Positions 10,432-20,597 of a DNA stretch of 64,000 bases are shown here, piece by piece. The stretch's first letter is position 1; every line of letters starts with the position of its first letter. This DNA comes from Gammaproteobacteria bacterium. GTDB lineage: Bacteria > Pseudomonadota > Gammaproteobacteria > JAJPIJ01. The stretch spans positions 62,001 to 126,000 of the forward strand of contig JAJVIQ010000013.1 of assembly GCA_022071965.1 (NCBI GenBank). Direction: 5' to 3'. Below the pieces are notes generated by a model. That model was not told where the DNA came from, did no database searches, and saw only the letters and a program-made list of their open reading frames with translations. The position numbers and the translations under genes were made by a program.

Positions 10432-11775
10432 TCAGTCGATCCCGAGCTTCTTTTCCAGATAGTGATTGTCGATGCCGCCGGCCTGGAACGCGGCGTCGGC
10501 CATCATGTCACGATGCAACGGCAGATTCGTCCTGATCCCATCGACGACGATCTCGTTGAGCGCATTCTGCATCCGCGCTATGGCAAATGCGCGGTTCTCC
10601 GCGTGCGCGATCAGCTTGCCGATCATCGAGTCGTAGTAGGGTGGAACCTTGTAGCCCTCGTAGATGTGCGTGTCCAGGCGTATCCCCGGGCCGCCCGGCG
10701 GGTGATAGAGGGTGATGGTCCCGGGCGATGGCATGAAGGTTTCCGGGTCCTCGGCATTGATCCGGCATTCGATCGCGTGCCCGCGCTGCTCGACGTCCTT
10801 CTGGGAGAACGGCAGTTTCTCGCCGGCTGCAACGCGGATCTGGGTCTTCACCAGGTCGATGCCCGTGACCATCTCGGTCACCGGATGCTCCACCTGCAGG
10901 CGCGTGTTCATCTCGATGAAATAGAACTCGCCGTTCTCGTAGAGGAATTCGAAGGTGCCTGCGCCGCGGTAATTGATCTCCTTGCAGGCCTGGGTGCAGA
11001 TCTCGTACATCCTGTGCTTCAATTTCGCGTCGATGCCCGGCGCCGGGGCCTCTTCGATCACCTTCTGGTGCCGCCGCTGCGTGGAGCAGTCGCGCTCGCC
11101 CAGGCACACCGCGTTGCCATGGGTGTCCGCGATCACCTGGAATTCTATGTGGCGCGGCGCCTCCAGGAACTTCTCCATGTAGACGACCGGGTTGTTGAAG
11201 GCGGCCTGCGCCTCGCCGCGCGTCAGGCCGATCGCTCCGCGCAGCGCCGCCTCGGTGTGCACCACGCGCATGCCGCGTCCGCCGCCGCCGCCGGCGGCCT
11301 TGATGATGACCGGATAGCCGATTCGGTGCGCGATCTCGACGCAATCCTCGACGTCCTCCGGCAGCGGTCCGTCGGACCCGGGCACGCAGGGCACGCCGGC
11401 TGCGCTCATGGCCGCGATGGCGGAGATCTTGTCGCCCATCAGACGGATGGTCTCGGCCCGGGGTCCGATGAACACGAAGCCGCTCTTCTCGACGCTCTCG
11501 GCGAAATCGGCGTTCTCGGAGAGGAAGCCGTAACCGGGATGGATGCCGGTGGCATCGGTCACCTCCGCGGCGCTGATCACCGCGGCGATATTCAGGTAGC
11601 TGTCGACCGAGCGCGGAGGGCCGATGCAGACGGATTCATCGGCCAGCCGCACGTGCTTGAGATCGCGATCGGCGGTGGAATGCACGGCCACGGTCTTGAT
11701 GCCCATCTCGCGGCAGGCACGCAGGATGCGCAGCGCGATTTCGCCGCGATTGGCAATGACGATCTTGTCTAGCAT
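10432..11775 (-). CDS. accC: Acetyl-CoA carboxylase, biotin carboxylase subunit
   Basis: The 447-residue ATP-grasp subunit carboxylates biotin on AccB, the first half-reaction of malonyl-CoA formation for fatty acid synthesis. It starts at [16 protein letters not shown]. The Gly-rich ATP loop GGGGRGMR, the HIEFQVIAD stretch and the [15 protein letters not shown] active-site segment are intact. Length equals E. coli AccC (449). It lies 15 bp after accB in the standard accBC operon. The carboxyltransferase genes accA and accD are not in the window. Confidence 0.98.
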   Translation of the reverse strand: MLDKIVIANRGEIALRILRACREMGIKTVAVHSTADRDLKHVRLADESVCIGPPRSVDSYLNIAAVISAAEVTDATGIHPGYGFLSENADFAESVEKSGFVFIGPRAETIRLMGDKISAIAAMSAAGVPCVPGSDGPLPEDVEDCVEIAHRIGYPVIIKAAGGGGGRGMRVVHTEAALRGAIGLTRGEAQAAFNNPVVYMEKFLEAPRHIEFQVIADTHGNAVCLGERDCSTQRRHQKVIEEAPAPGIDAKLKHRMYEICTQACKEINYRGAGTFEFLYENGEFYFIEMNTRLQVEHPVTEMVTGIDLVKTQIRVAAGEKLPFSQKDVEQRGHAIECRINAEDPETFMPSPGTITLYHPPGGPGIRLDTHIYEGYKVPPYYDSMIGKLIAHAENRAFAIARMQNALNEIVVDGIRTNLPLHRDMMADAAFQAGGIDNHYLEKKLGID

Positions 11776-11790
11776 GGCGTTGCGGGGGAC

Positions 11791-12243
11791 TTAAGCGATC
11801 GTGAACAACGGCTGGTCGAATTCCACCGGCTGGCCGTTCTCGGCATGCACGGCCGTGATGGTGCCGTCGCGATCGGCCTGTATCTGATTCATGATCTTCA
11901 TCGCCTCGATGATGCAGAGCGTGTCGCCCTTTCTCACCGTGCTGCCGACGGCCACGAACGCGGCGCTGGCGGGCGACGCGGAGGCGTAGTAGGTCCCCAC
12001 CATCGGCGCCTTGAGGATGTGCCCCTCCTCTGCCGGCGCCGGCGGCGATGCGACCGCGCCGGCGGGGGCGGTAACGACGGGCGCAGGCGCCTGCGGCGCC
12101 GCGAAGGTCTGCACCGAGACCGCACTCGCGGCATTCGTCTGGCGGCTGATGCGTACGGATTCCTCACCCTCCTTTATCTCGATCTCGGCGATCCCGGTCT
12201 CCTGGAGCAGATCGATGAGCTTCTTGATTTTGCGTATGTCCAT
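11791..12243 (-). CDS. accB: Acetyl-CoA carboxylase, biotin carboxyl carrier protein
   Basis: The 150-residue carrier has the N-terminal [11 protein letters not shown] segment, an Ala/Pro-rich linker (about 45-75) and a C-terminal biotinyl domain. The biotinylated residue is Lys116 in EAMKIMNQ; the family usually reads EAMKMMN. The protruding thumb of type I carriers is present ([13 protein letters not shown]). The ATG at 12243 matches the conserved MDIRK start; another ATG eight codons upstream (12267) overlaps the end of aroQ by 4 nt and cannot be excluded. It lies between aroQ and accC in one operon. Confidence 0.97.
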   Translation of the reverse strand: MDIRKIKKLIDLLQETGIAEIEIKEGEESVRISRQTNAASAVSVQTFAAPQAPAPVVTAPAGAVASPPAPAEEGHILKAPMVGTYYASASPASAAFVAVGSTVRKGDTLCIIEAMKIMNQIQADRDGTITAVHAENGQPVEFDQPLFTIA

Positions 12244-12263
12244 CGTGGAACGGCCTTTTTCCT

Positions 12264-12710
12264 TCATGTGCTCTTTGCGATGTGACGTATTGCCGCCTGC
12301 AGCGCGAACTCGTAGCCCTGGGCGCCGAGGCCGGCGATGACGCCGACGGCGACGTCGGAAAGGTAGGAGCGCCTCCGGAACGCCTCGCGCGCGTGCACGT
12401 TGGAGAGGTGAATCTCGATGAACGGAACCTTCACGGCCAGTAGCGCGTCCCGGAGGGCGATGCTGGTGTGGGTGAGCGCTCCCGGGTTGATCAGGATGAA
12501 GCGGACGTCCTCGCGGCGTGCGGCGTGCAGGCGTTCGATGAGCGCGTGCTCGGCGTTGCTCTGGAACGCCAGGAGCTCGTGCCCCGCCGCCTGCGCGGCG
12601 GCTGCCAGCCGGCGATCGATGTCCTGCAGGGTATCGCGGCCGTAGATCTCCGGCTCGCGCTCTCCCAGAAGATTGAGGTTGGGGCCGTTGAGGACCAGGA
12701 TCCGGGGCAT
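12264..12710 (-). CDS. aroQ: 3-Dehydroquinate dehydratase, type II
   Basis: The 148-residue dodecameric enzyme converts 3-dehydroquinate to 3-dehydroshikimate in aromatic amino acid synthesis. The type II signature [21 protein letters not shown] (catalytic Tyr) opens the protein. [31 protein letters not shown] and [15 protein letters not shown] (catalytic His) are all present. A good ribosome-binding site (GGAGG, seven bases before the ATG) precedes the start. It is the first gene of aroQ-accB-accC-prmA, a conserved order. The 250 bp upstream, up to the TlpA-like gene, probably holds its promoter, but no clear box was recognised. Confidence 0.97.
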   Translation of the reverse strand: MPRILVLNGPNLNLLGEREPEIYGRDTLQDIDRRLAAAAQAAGHELLAFQSNAEHALIERLHAARREDVRFILINPGALTHTSIALRDALLAVKVPFIEIHLSNVHAREAFRRRSYLSDVAVGVIAGLGAQGYEFALQAAIRHIAKST

Positions 12711-12962
12711 CGATCAGCCTCCGCAGGCGCAACGAGTTGACTGTTATTTCGGCGAAGTTGCCGGCAGACTAGCACGAATATCCGCGAAATTCGATCATTC
12801 CGGTGTGTTATTTCAAGTCCCGGCCGTCGGCTTCGCGGGTAGCCGCGACCGCGCCCGGTGTGCAGTGCGGATGGATTCTACAGCCTCCGAGTCGCGATGG
12901 GCCGCGAGCGAGGAACCTGGCGCCACTCGGGACCGCGCGCCCGCCACCGGGTCGCCCCGGCA

Positions 12963-13490
12963 TCAGAGCAGGGCGCGGAGGGTTTCATCGAGGTCGTCGT
13001 GGCGGAAAAGGCCGCGCCTGACCGCGGCAATGCGGCCGCTGCGGTCGATGACCACGGTATAGGGCAGGACGGCCATCTCGTTGCCGTACTGCCGGGTGAT
13101 CGTGCCGGTCTCGTCGCCGACCAGGACGAGGTAGTTGATCGGCGTCCGCTTCAGGAATTCACGCACGGCATCGACCCGGTCCATCGCCACGCCGATGAAC
13201 TGGACGTTGCTCGCGGCGTATTTCGCCTGCAGCTTTACGAAGTCCGGGATCTCTTCCCGGCAGGGCGGGCACCAGGTGGCCCAGAAGTTCACGACCACTA
13301 CGCGGCCGTCGAACTCGCTGAGCGATCGCGGCCGCTGCTCGAGGTCGGGGAGCGTGAAATCCACCCGCGTCCTGCCGGTGAAGCCGTCATCACCCCGGCC
13401 GCCGGCGATGTGGCGCTGGGCGTAAAAACCGACCGTGGCGGCAACGATCGCCGCCGCGACTAGCAGTAGGCTTGACCCGGGGCGCTGCAT
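12963..13490 (-). CDS. TlpA-like periplasmic thioredoxin
   Basis: The 175-residue protein has an N-terminal membrane anchor or signal (about 6-24) and a thioredoxin domain of the TlpA/ResA type. The active site is WATWCPPCREE, the strand before it is VVVVNFW, and the cis-proline loop reads LPYTVVIDR. It is expected to reduce disulfides in the periplasm, for example during cytochrome c maturation. Its start overlaps the 3' end of dsbD by 31 bp, so it would be made together with DsbD, its likely electron source. The specific client is not evident. Confidence 0.92.
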   Translation of the reverse strand: MQRPGSSLLLVAAAIVAATVGFYAQRHIAGGRGDDGFTGRTRVDFTLPDLEQRPRSLSEFDGRVVVVNFWATWCPPCREEIPDFVKLQAKYAASNVQFIGVAMDRVDAVREFLKRTPINYLVLVGDETGTITRQYGNEMAVLPYTVVIDRSGRIAAVRRGLFRHDDLDETLRALL

Positions 13491-15352
13491 CGGCCGATCG
13501 CGGTGGCGAGATACTTGATGAAGGGTTCGGGTCCGACGAATCCCTGCAGCCGATAGGGTCGCCGCTCCCGGCCGTTGGCGTCGAAGAAGAGGATGGCGGG
13601 CGGACCGAAAAGACCGAGCTCACGGAGCAGTGCCTGGTCCACCTCGTCGTTGGCGGTCACATCGGCGCGCAGCAGCACCGCGTCGCGGAGCGCGGTCCGT
13701 ACCTCCGGGTCCGTGAACGTCACCTTATCGAGTTTCTTGCACTCCACACACCAGTCGGCATAGACGTCGAGCAGCACCGGCTTGCCGCTGGCGGCCTGCA
13801 GGGCCGTCCTCAGCCCCTCGTTGCCGCGCACCGGCCGGAACGCGAGTTCCCCCGGCACCGAGGACGTGGCCGCGACCGCCAGCGTCGCTTCCCGCGGGGC
13901 GCCGAATTGCGCCAGCGGCTGCAGCGGGTCACCGTTGCCGCGCAGTGCCCCCAGCAGCAGCGCCGCGCCGTAGAGGCAGGCGGCCCAGCCCAACCCCTTG
14001 CCGAATCGGCGCAGGCCGGAACTGCTGTCCGCCAGGCGATGAAAGGCTCCGAGCAGGGTCGCGGCCACCACCGTGACGAGGGCATACAAAGCCAGTGTCA
14101 CCGGGCCGGGAAGAATGCGGGAGAGGAACCACACGGCTACCGCCAGCATCAGGACGCCAAAGAAGCGCTTCACGGCCTCCATCCAGGCCCCCGCCCGCGG
14201 CAGCAGGTGCCCGGCGGAAGCGCCGACCACCAGCAGCGGCATCCCCATGCCCATGGCCATGGCGAACAGCGCGGCGCCGCCGAGCAGCGCATCGCCGCTC
14301 TGGCCGATATAGACGAGCGCCCCGGCGAGCGGGGGCGCCACGCAGGGCCCCACGATCACCGCCGACAACACACCCATCACGGCGACGCCGCTCAGCGATC
14401 CGACGCGCTGCCGCTGGCTCAGGTGCGCGAGCCGGGACTGCCAGCTTGCCGGCAACTGCAGGTCATAGAGTCCGAACATCGACAGCGCCAGGGCCACGAA
14501 GACCAGGGCGAAGCCGACGAGCACCGCAGGCTGCTGAAACCAGGCCTGGAGGTTTTGACCGAAGAGTCCGGCAAGCACGCCGGCGGCCGCATAAGTCATT
14601 GCCATCGCGACGACGTACACGCTCGAGAGCAGCAAGCCGCGGGCGGCGGTCACCGTGTGCTTCTGGCCGACGAGTATGCCGGAGAGGATGGGCACCATGG
14701 GAAACACGCAGGGCGTGAGCGCCAGCAGGAGCCCTACCCCGAAGAACGCGGCGAGCATGCCGCCGCTGAAGCCGCCGCTCAGCAGCCCCGTGTAGCGGTC
14801 GGTCTCGGAGACGATGGGTATGCCTCCGCCCTCGGAGGTGGGCGGAGGCGGGGTGACCTGGTTCCCTGAATTCAGCGCGACCGGCACGGTCTTGGTGATC
14901 GGTGGATAGCAGATGCCGCCTTCGGCGCAGCCCTGGTAGCCGACGGTCAGCGCCACCTCCGCCGGCGCTGTCGCGCCCGCGCGGACGACCAGCGGCAGGT
15001 CGACCGCAAAGCCCTCGTGCATGATCTCCACCTTGCCGAAGTACTCGTCGTCTTTCATCTCCCCGGGTGGAACCGAGATCGCGCCGAGCGTGACGTCCTG
15101 GCCTTCGATCTTGAAGGTGAGCTTGTCGCGGTAGAGGTAGTAGCCCTCGGCGACCTGCCAGCGCGCCGTCAGGGTGCGCGCGTCCTTGGCCTCGGCAGCG
15201 AAGAGGAACGCGCGGTCGGGCTGGAGAAACTCCTTCCGGCCGCCCACCAGACCCTTCAGGGCCGCAAACGGGTCGTCGCCGGCGCCGGCTGCCGGTGCCC
15301 CGGGCGCGAAGGCCGAGAGCAGCAGCAACAGGGGCGCGACCAGGGTCTTCAT
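13460..15352 (-). CDS. dsbD: Thiol:disulfide interchange protein DsbD
   Basis: The 630-residue transmembrane reductase carries electrons from cytoplasmic thioredoxin to periplasmic thiol proteins. It has a signal peptide (about 1-25), an N-terminal DsbD-alpha domain ending near YQGCAEGGICYPP (redox Cys pair), a central eight-helix domain with TPCVFPMVP and GPCVAPPLAG (the membrane Cys pair), and a C-terminal thioredoxin domain with DVYADWCVECKKLD. The ATG at 15352 overlaps the cutA stop as ATGA; an ATG four codons upstream is less likely. The cutA-dsbD-tlpA order suggests one redox/metal operon. Confidence 0.97.
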   Translation of the reverse strand: MKTLVAPLLLLLSAFAPGAPAAGAGDDPFAALKGLVGGRKEFLQPDRAFLFAAEAKDARTLTARWQVAEGYYLYRDKLTFKIEGQDVTLGAISVPPGEMKDDEYFGKVEIMHEGFAVDLPLVVRAGATAPAEVALTVGYQGCAEGGICYPPITKTVPVALNSGNQVTPPPPTSEGGGIPIVSETDRYTGLLSGGFSGGMLAAFFGVGLLLALTPCVFPMVPILSGILVGQKHTVTAARGLLLSSVYVVAMAMTYAAAGVLAGLFGQNLQAWFQQPAVLVGFALVFVALALSMFGLYDLQLPASWQSRLAHLSQRQRVGSLSGVAVMGVLSAVIVGPCVAPPLAGALVYIGQSGDALLGGAALFAMAMGMGMPLLVVGASAGHLLPRAGAWMEAVKRFFGVLMLAVAVWFLSRILPGPVTLALYALVTVVAATLLGAFHRLADSSSGLRRFGKGLGWAACLYGAALLLGALRGNGDPLQPLAQFGAPREATLAVAATSSVPGELAFRPVRGNEGLRTALQAASGKPVLLDVYADWCVECKKLDKVTFTDPEVRTALRDAVLLRADVTANDEVDQALLRELGLFGPPAILFFDANGRERRPYRLQGFVGPEPFIKYLATAIGRCSAPGQAYC

Positions 15353-15696
15353 GAAGGCTCGCATACGGTCTGGTGTAGCCAGGACAGGTACTCGCCCGAA
15401 CCTGCCACGATAGGGACTGCTATGACCTCCGGGAGTTCATAAGGATGATTGGCCTCGATCACGTCCTGCAATTCCCGGTAACGGGCGGCGGCGGTCTTGA
15501 TGAGCAGCAGATGCTCGCCGGAGCTCTCGATCCGCCCCCGCCAACGGTAGATCGAACGGACCTGCGGTTGGATATTTACGCAGGCCGCCAGGTTACGCCT
15601 CACCAGGGTCTCCGCCAGCCGTTCGGCACTCACGGCATCCGGGCAGGCCGTCAACACCAGCCAGTACGCCGCCTTCGTGCCCAGGTCCTCAGCCAT
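15349..15696 (-). CDS. cutA: Divalent cation tolerance protein CutA
   Basis: The 115-residue ferredoxin-like trimeric protein was originally linked to copper tolerance; its molecular role is unclear. The family core is complete: [44 protein letters not shown] and the C-terminal [13 protein letters not shown]. It is divergent from groES across the heat-shock promoter region and translationally coupled to dsbD by a 4-nt overlap. The same cutA-dsbD-groES neighbourhood occurs in Pseudomonas and relatives. Confidence 0.96.
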   Translation of the reverse strand: MAEDLGTKAAYWLVLTACPDAVSAERLAETLVRRNLAACVNIQPQVRSIYRWRGRIESSGEHLLLIKTAAARYRELQDVIEANHPYELPEVIAVPIVAGSGEYLSWLHQTVCEPS

Positions 15697-15701
15697 TCAT
15701 C

Positions 15702-15729
15702 TTGACTCTATATCTTCCGCGCCTATACT
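15702..15729 (+). promoter_or_regulatory. Sigma70-type promoter of groESL
   Basis: A TTGACT -35 box (15702-15707) and a TATACT -10 box (15724-15729) are separated by 16 bp. The position, about 85 bp before groES and overlapping the CIRCE operator, fits a vegetative promoter under HrcA repression. I did not find a better sigma32-type promoter in the same gap. Confidence 0.8.
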
Positions 15730-15754
15730 GGCACTCACCGAAGGGGAGTGCTAG
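15728..15754 (+). promoter_or_regulatory. CIRCE operator (HrcA binding site)
   Basis: The inverted repeat CTGGCACTC, nine bases, GAGTGCTAG matches the CIRCE consensus TTAGCACTC-N9-GAGTGCTAA, with the GCACTC/GAGTGC core perfect (15731-15736 and 15746-15751). It overlaps the last bases of the -10 box, so bound HrcA should block transcription of groESL. hrcA itself is not in the window. Confidence 0.93.
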
Positions 15755-15812
15755 CAGCTGGCTCTCACAGCATACATCAACCCGAGAAGAATCCATCCAG
15801 GAGAACAGCATC

Positions 15813-16100
15813 ATGAAACTGCGTCCGTTGCACGACCGGGTCATCGTCAAGCGTTTGGAGGAGGAGAAGAAGAGCACCGGCGGCATCATCATTCCCGACA
15901 GCGCCACCGAAAAGCCCATCCGTGGCAAGGTCCTGGCGGTCGGCCCGGGCAAGGTCAACGACAAGGGCGAACTGTCGAAGATGAGCGTCAAGAAGGGCGA
16001 CACGGTCCTCTTCGGCAAGTACTCGGGCACCGAGGTCAAGGTGGAGGGTGATGACCTCGTCGTGATGCGCGAAGACGACATCATGGCGGTCATCGAATAG
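15813..16100 (+). CDS. groES: Co-chaperonin GroES
   Basis: The 95-residue Hsp10 subunit forms the heptameric lid of the GroEL folding chamber. It opens with [14 protein letters not shown]; the mobile loop [11 protein letters not shown] (21-31) contacts GroEL, and the roof loop and C-terminal DDIMAVIE are standard. The CAGGAGAA ribosome-binding site lies about eight bases before the ATG. It is the first gene of a two-gene heat-shock operon, 48 bp from groEL. Confidence 0.99.
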   Translation: MKLRPLHDRVIVKRLEEEKKSTGGIIIPDSATEKPIRGKVLAVGPGKVNDKGELSKMSVKKGDTVLFGKYSGTEVKVEGDDLVVMREDDIMAVIE

Positions 16101-16136
16101 CGGTAGCCCCTCGCACAGCCAAGAACACAACTTTAA

Positions 16137-17792
<1,656 letters not shown>

Positions 17793-17840
17793 CGCGCTGC
17801 GCCCCCGGCTCGCTCGCGAGTCGGACGAGTGACCGCGAAG

Positions 17841-17864
17841 AGCCCCGCCTAGTGCGGGGCTTTT
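17841..17864 (+). terminator. Rho-independent terminator of groESL
   Basis: A perfect 8-bp stem AGCCCCGC / GCGGGGCT with a 5-nt loop (CTAGT) is followed directly by TTTC. It lies 49 bp after the groEL stop, in the sense direction of the operon. Confidence 0.9.
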
Positions 17865-18014
17865 CGTTGCGTCCTGCGCGGTCGTCGGCATCCACCACGG
17901 GGGCTTTCGCGCCCCCGGCGGGCGGCACACTCCGCTTGCGGCCGTTCTCGGCACGGTCGCGCCCGGCGGCCGTTTGCGCTAGGCTCTTCCGGCGCGGAAA
18001 TCCTCGCCATCGCC

Positions 18015-19079
18015 ATGAACGCCCCCCTCATCACGCGTTACGAGATCACCACCTGGATCCTCTTCGCCACGGGACTGCTGCTGCTGTTGCAACTGGCGCT
18101 CCTGCCGGCGCTTATCGCCGGTCTGCTGGTTTACAGCCTGGTGAACATGCTGGTGCCGACGCTGAAGGTGGCGGCCCTGGGCCGCGAGGGGCCGCGGCTG
18201 CTGGCGGTCACGCTCATCGCGGGGATCGTGATCGCGCTCATCACCTTCGCCGCTCTCGGTCTCACGTCGTGGCTGCGACACAGCGGCGAGAACCTGCCGG
18301 CGCTCATCCAGCGCATGGCGGAGATCATCGAGAATTCACGCGACCGTCTCCCCGCCTGGCTGCTGGTGTACGTACCGGAGGATACCGAGCAACTGCGCCT
18401 GGCCCTGGTGGAGTGGCTGCGCAAGCACGCTGCCACGTTCCAGGTCGCCGGCACCGGCCTCGGCCGCGCGCTGGCGCACATCCTGATCGGCATGGTGATC
18501 GGCGCCCTGCTCTCACTCGAGACCGCCGTGCCGGGACAACGGCGCGGGCCGCTGTCGGCCGCACTCGGGCGCCGCGCGCGCCGGCTGAGCATTGCCTTCC
18601 GCCGGGTGGTCTTCGCGCAGGTCTGGATCTCGGCGATCAACACCGTGTTTACCGCGCTCTACCTCGTGGTCGTGCTGCCCCTGTTCGGCGTCACCCTGCC
18701 CTTCACGAAGATGCTGATCTTCATCACCTTCGTCGCCGGGCTCATCCCTATCCTCGGCAATCTCATCTCCAACACGGTCATCTTCGTCGTCAGCCTGAGC
18801 CAGTCGCTGGTGGTGGCGGTGGGGTCGCTCGTGTACCTGGTGGTGATCCACAAGCTCGAATACTTCCTGAACGCGCGCATCATCGGCAGTCATATCAGGG
18901 CGCGCGCGTGGGAGTTGCTGACCGCGATGCTGGTCATGGAGGCGGCCTTCGGCATACCGGGACTCGTCGCCGCCCCGATCTACTACGCCTATCTGAAGGA
19001 CGAGCTGCGGGAGAAGGGGCTGATCGCGCAGGCCGGCGCCGCGGCGCTGGAACGCGACGAGTCGATCGCGGCCGGATGA
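18015..19079 (+). CDS. AI-2E family transporter (PerM/YdiK-like permease)
   Basis: The 354-residue membrane protein has the PF01594 layout: two N-terminal helices (about 13-50), a third near 65-85, a soluble middle region (about 90-160) and a C-terminal cluster of helices (about 200-340). Diagnostic segments are FVAGLIPILGNLISN and the closing FGIPGLVAAPIYYAYLKDEL. Members export AI-2 or act as Na+/H+ antiporters or permeases; substrate cannot be told from sequence. The region between helix 4 and the C-terminal half (PGQRRGPLSAALGRRARRLSI) is basic and probably cytoplasmic. It is separated from groEL by the terminator and stands alone. Confidence 0.9.
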   Translation: MNAPLITRYEITTWILFATGLLLLLQLALLPALIAGLLVYSLVNMLVPTLKVAALGREGPRLLAVTLIAGIVIALITFAALGLTSWLRHSGENLPALIQRMAEIIENSRDRLPAWLLVYVPEDTEQLRLALVEWLRKHAATFQVAGTGLGRALAHILIGMVIGALLSLETAVPGQRRGPLSAALGRRARRLSIAFRRVVFAQVWISAINTVFTALYLVVVLPLFGVTLPFTKMLIFITFVAGLIPILGNLISNTVIFVVSLSQSLVVAVGSLVYLVVIHKLEYFLNARIIGSHIRARAWELLTAMLVMEAAFGIPGLVAAPIYYAYLKDELREKGLIAQAGAAALERDESIAAG

Positions 19080-19123
19080 CGGCGTGACGGCGGGCAGCGG
19101 GCCGTCGCGAGCGCCCCCGGCCT

Positions 19124-19531
19124 TCAATTCGGGCGCTGGGCGGCGCCGGGCGCCGGCGCCTCGGGTGGCGGCACGTCAACCCTTCCCGCCTGATGATGCA
19201 CCATCCGCCAGCCGCCGCCGCCGCGCCGGAAGGCATTGGACGCGATCAGCACGGCGGAGGGCAGCTTCTCGTAGCAGATGATCAGCGCGATATCCCCGAG
19301 CAGATGCGGGTGCGCACCGTAGAAACCGATCGAGGAGGTGTCGCCGCTGCGGAATATGTCGCGCCAGGAGTCGATCACGGCCTGCCGCGTCGTCAACGCG
19401 CCCCAGCCCGGGTGTATGCAGGTGACGGGGCCCTCGCGTGCCCAGAGCGCGTCCATGGCCTGAAGGTCGGCGCGCGCAAAGGCCGAGTAGAACGCCTCGT
19501 TGGCGAACAGCACGGCCTCGCGGTCATTCAT
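19124..19531 (-). CDS. SnoaL/NTF2-like protein
   Basis: The 135-residue protein has the cone-shaped NTF2-like layout: NEAFYSAFARADLQAMDALWA (first helices), VTCIHPGWGALTTRQAVIDSW (first strand and loop) and a closing GGGWRMVHHQAG strand. This matches the SnoaL_3/'nuclear transport factor 2' proteins of proteobacteria, small oligomeric enzymes or binding proteins of varied function. The ATG at 19531 starts where the family similarity begins; the upstream extension in the same frame is not conserved. It is divergent from the PPK2 gene. Function unknown. Confidence 0.85.
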   Translation of the reverse strand: MNDREAVLFANEAFYSAFARADLQAMDALWAREGPVTCIHPGWGALTTRQAVIDSWRDIFRSGDTSSIGFYGAHPHLLGDIALIICYEKLPSAVLIASNAFRRGGGGWRMVHHQAGRVDVPPPEAPAPGAAQRPN

Positions 19532-19701
19532 GCAGGTCAGTTTACAGCGGCTTTCATGGCAGAACAGCCGCGTGGGGCGCGGGGTCACCGCGTTCGCGGC
19601 TTGCAGTGAGGGATTCCGATCAAGGATGATCCGTGGCGAGGCGCGATGCATGGCCGCCGCTGCCGGCCGGCGGGTTTCACTCCCCCGATGGAGGATGATG
19701 T

Positions 19702-20595
19702 ATGCAGGAACTCGTCAGGCTCGTGCGCAAATACCGCGTCACCAGCGGCAGGAAGTTCGACCTCGCGGACTTCGACCCCGCCGACACCAACGGACTGGAT
19801 GCGGATTTCAAGGACGACGCGCAGGCGTTGCTGCGCGAAGGCATAGAGCGGCTGGGTGAACTGCAGGAAAAACTGTACGCGCAGGACAGATGGTCGGTCC
19901 TGCTCATCTTCCAGGCCATGGATGCCGCCGGCAAGGACAGCACCATCAAGCACGTCATGTCGGGTGTGAATCCCCAGGGCTGCCAGGTGTTCTCGTTCAA
20001 GACGCCTTCCGAGGAGGAGCTCGATCACGACTACCTCTGGCGCACCACCAAGCGTCTGCCGGAGCGCGGACGCATCGGCATCTTCAATCGTTCCTACTAC
20101 GAGGAGGTTCTCGTGGTGCGCGTGCACGAGGAGATACTCGCCGGACAGCGCATACCGCCCGCGCTGGTGACCGCGGACGTCTGGGAGGAACGCTACGAGG
20201 ACATCAACGCCTTCGAACGCTACCTCAGCCGCAACGGCACGGTCGTGCGGAAATTCTACCTGCACATGTCCAGGGAGGAACAGAAGAAGCGCTTTCTCCA
20301 GCGCATCGAGGAGCCCGCCAAGCGCTGGAAGTTCGCCGCCGGTGACGTCGCCGAACGCGCGCACTGGGATCGGTACATGAAGGCCTACGAGAAGATGATA
20401 CGCCACACCGCGAGCGGCCATGCGCCCTGGCATGTCGTCCCGGCGGACAACAAGTGGTACACGCGGTTGATCGTCGCGGGCGTCATCGTCGACACGCTCC
20501 GCGACCTGGATCTGCACTTCCCGAAGTTCGACGCCAGGAAGAGAAAAGAACTGGAGGCCGCGCGGGAGGCACTGATGTCCGAGAAGGGCAGGTAG
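19702..20595 (+). CDS. ppk2: Polyphosphate kinase 2 family phosphotransferase
   Basis: The 297-residue cytoplasmic enzyme of the PPK2 family transfers phosphate between polyphosphate and nucleotides. A Walker A-like loop FQAMDAAGKDSTIKHV (70-85) and the lid/Walker B segment FNRSYYEEVLVVRVH (128-142) are conserved, as are RWKFAAGD and WHVVPADNKWYTR. Single-domain members of this length usually phosphorylate AMP and/or ADP with polyphosphate (class II/III), but the class cannot be fixed by eye. A GGAGG-containing leader precedes the ATG. The gamma-glutamyltransferase gene starts 2 bp after its stop, so the two are cotranscribed, an unusual pairing. Confidence 0.93.
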   Translation: MQELVRLVRKYRVTSGRKFDLADFDPADTNGLDADFKDDAQALLREGIERLGELQEKLYAQDRWSVLLIFQAMDAAGKDSTIKHVMSGVNPQGCQVFSFKTPSEEELDHDYLWRTTKRLPERGRIGIFNRSYYEEVLVVRVHEEILAGQRIPPALVTADVWEERYEDINAFERYLSRNGTVVRKFYLHMSREEQKKRFLQRIEEPAKRWKFAAGDVAERAHWDRYMKAYEKMIRHTASGHAPWHVVPADNKWYTRLIVAGVIVDTLRDLDLHFPKFDARKRKELEAAREALMSEKGR

Positions 20596-20597
20596 TC

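Noticed and set aside
12711-12962. Promoter search for aroQ-accB-accC in the 252-bp gap
   Set aside because: No -35/-10 pair with acceptable spacing could be named, and no gene or repeat was recognised in the gap.
17898-17917. Second hairpin after groEL (7-bp stem CGGGGGC/GCCCCCG)
   Set aside because: No T-run follows, and the first terminator is already strong. It may be chance in GC-rich DNA.
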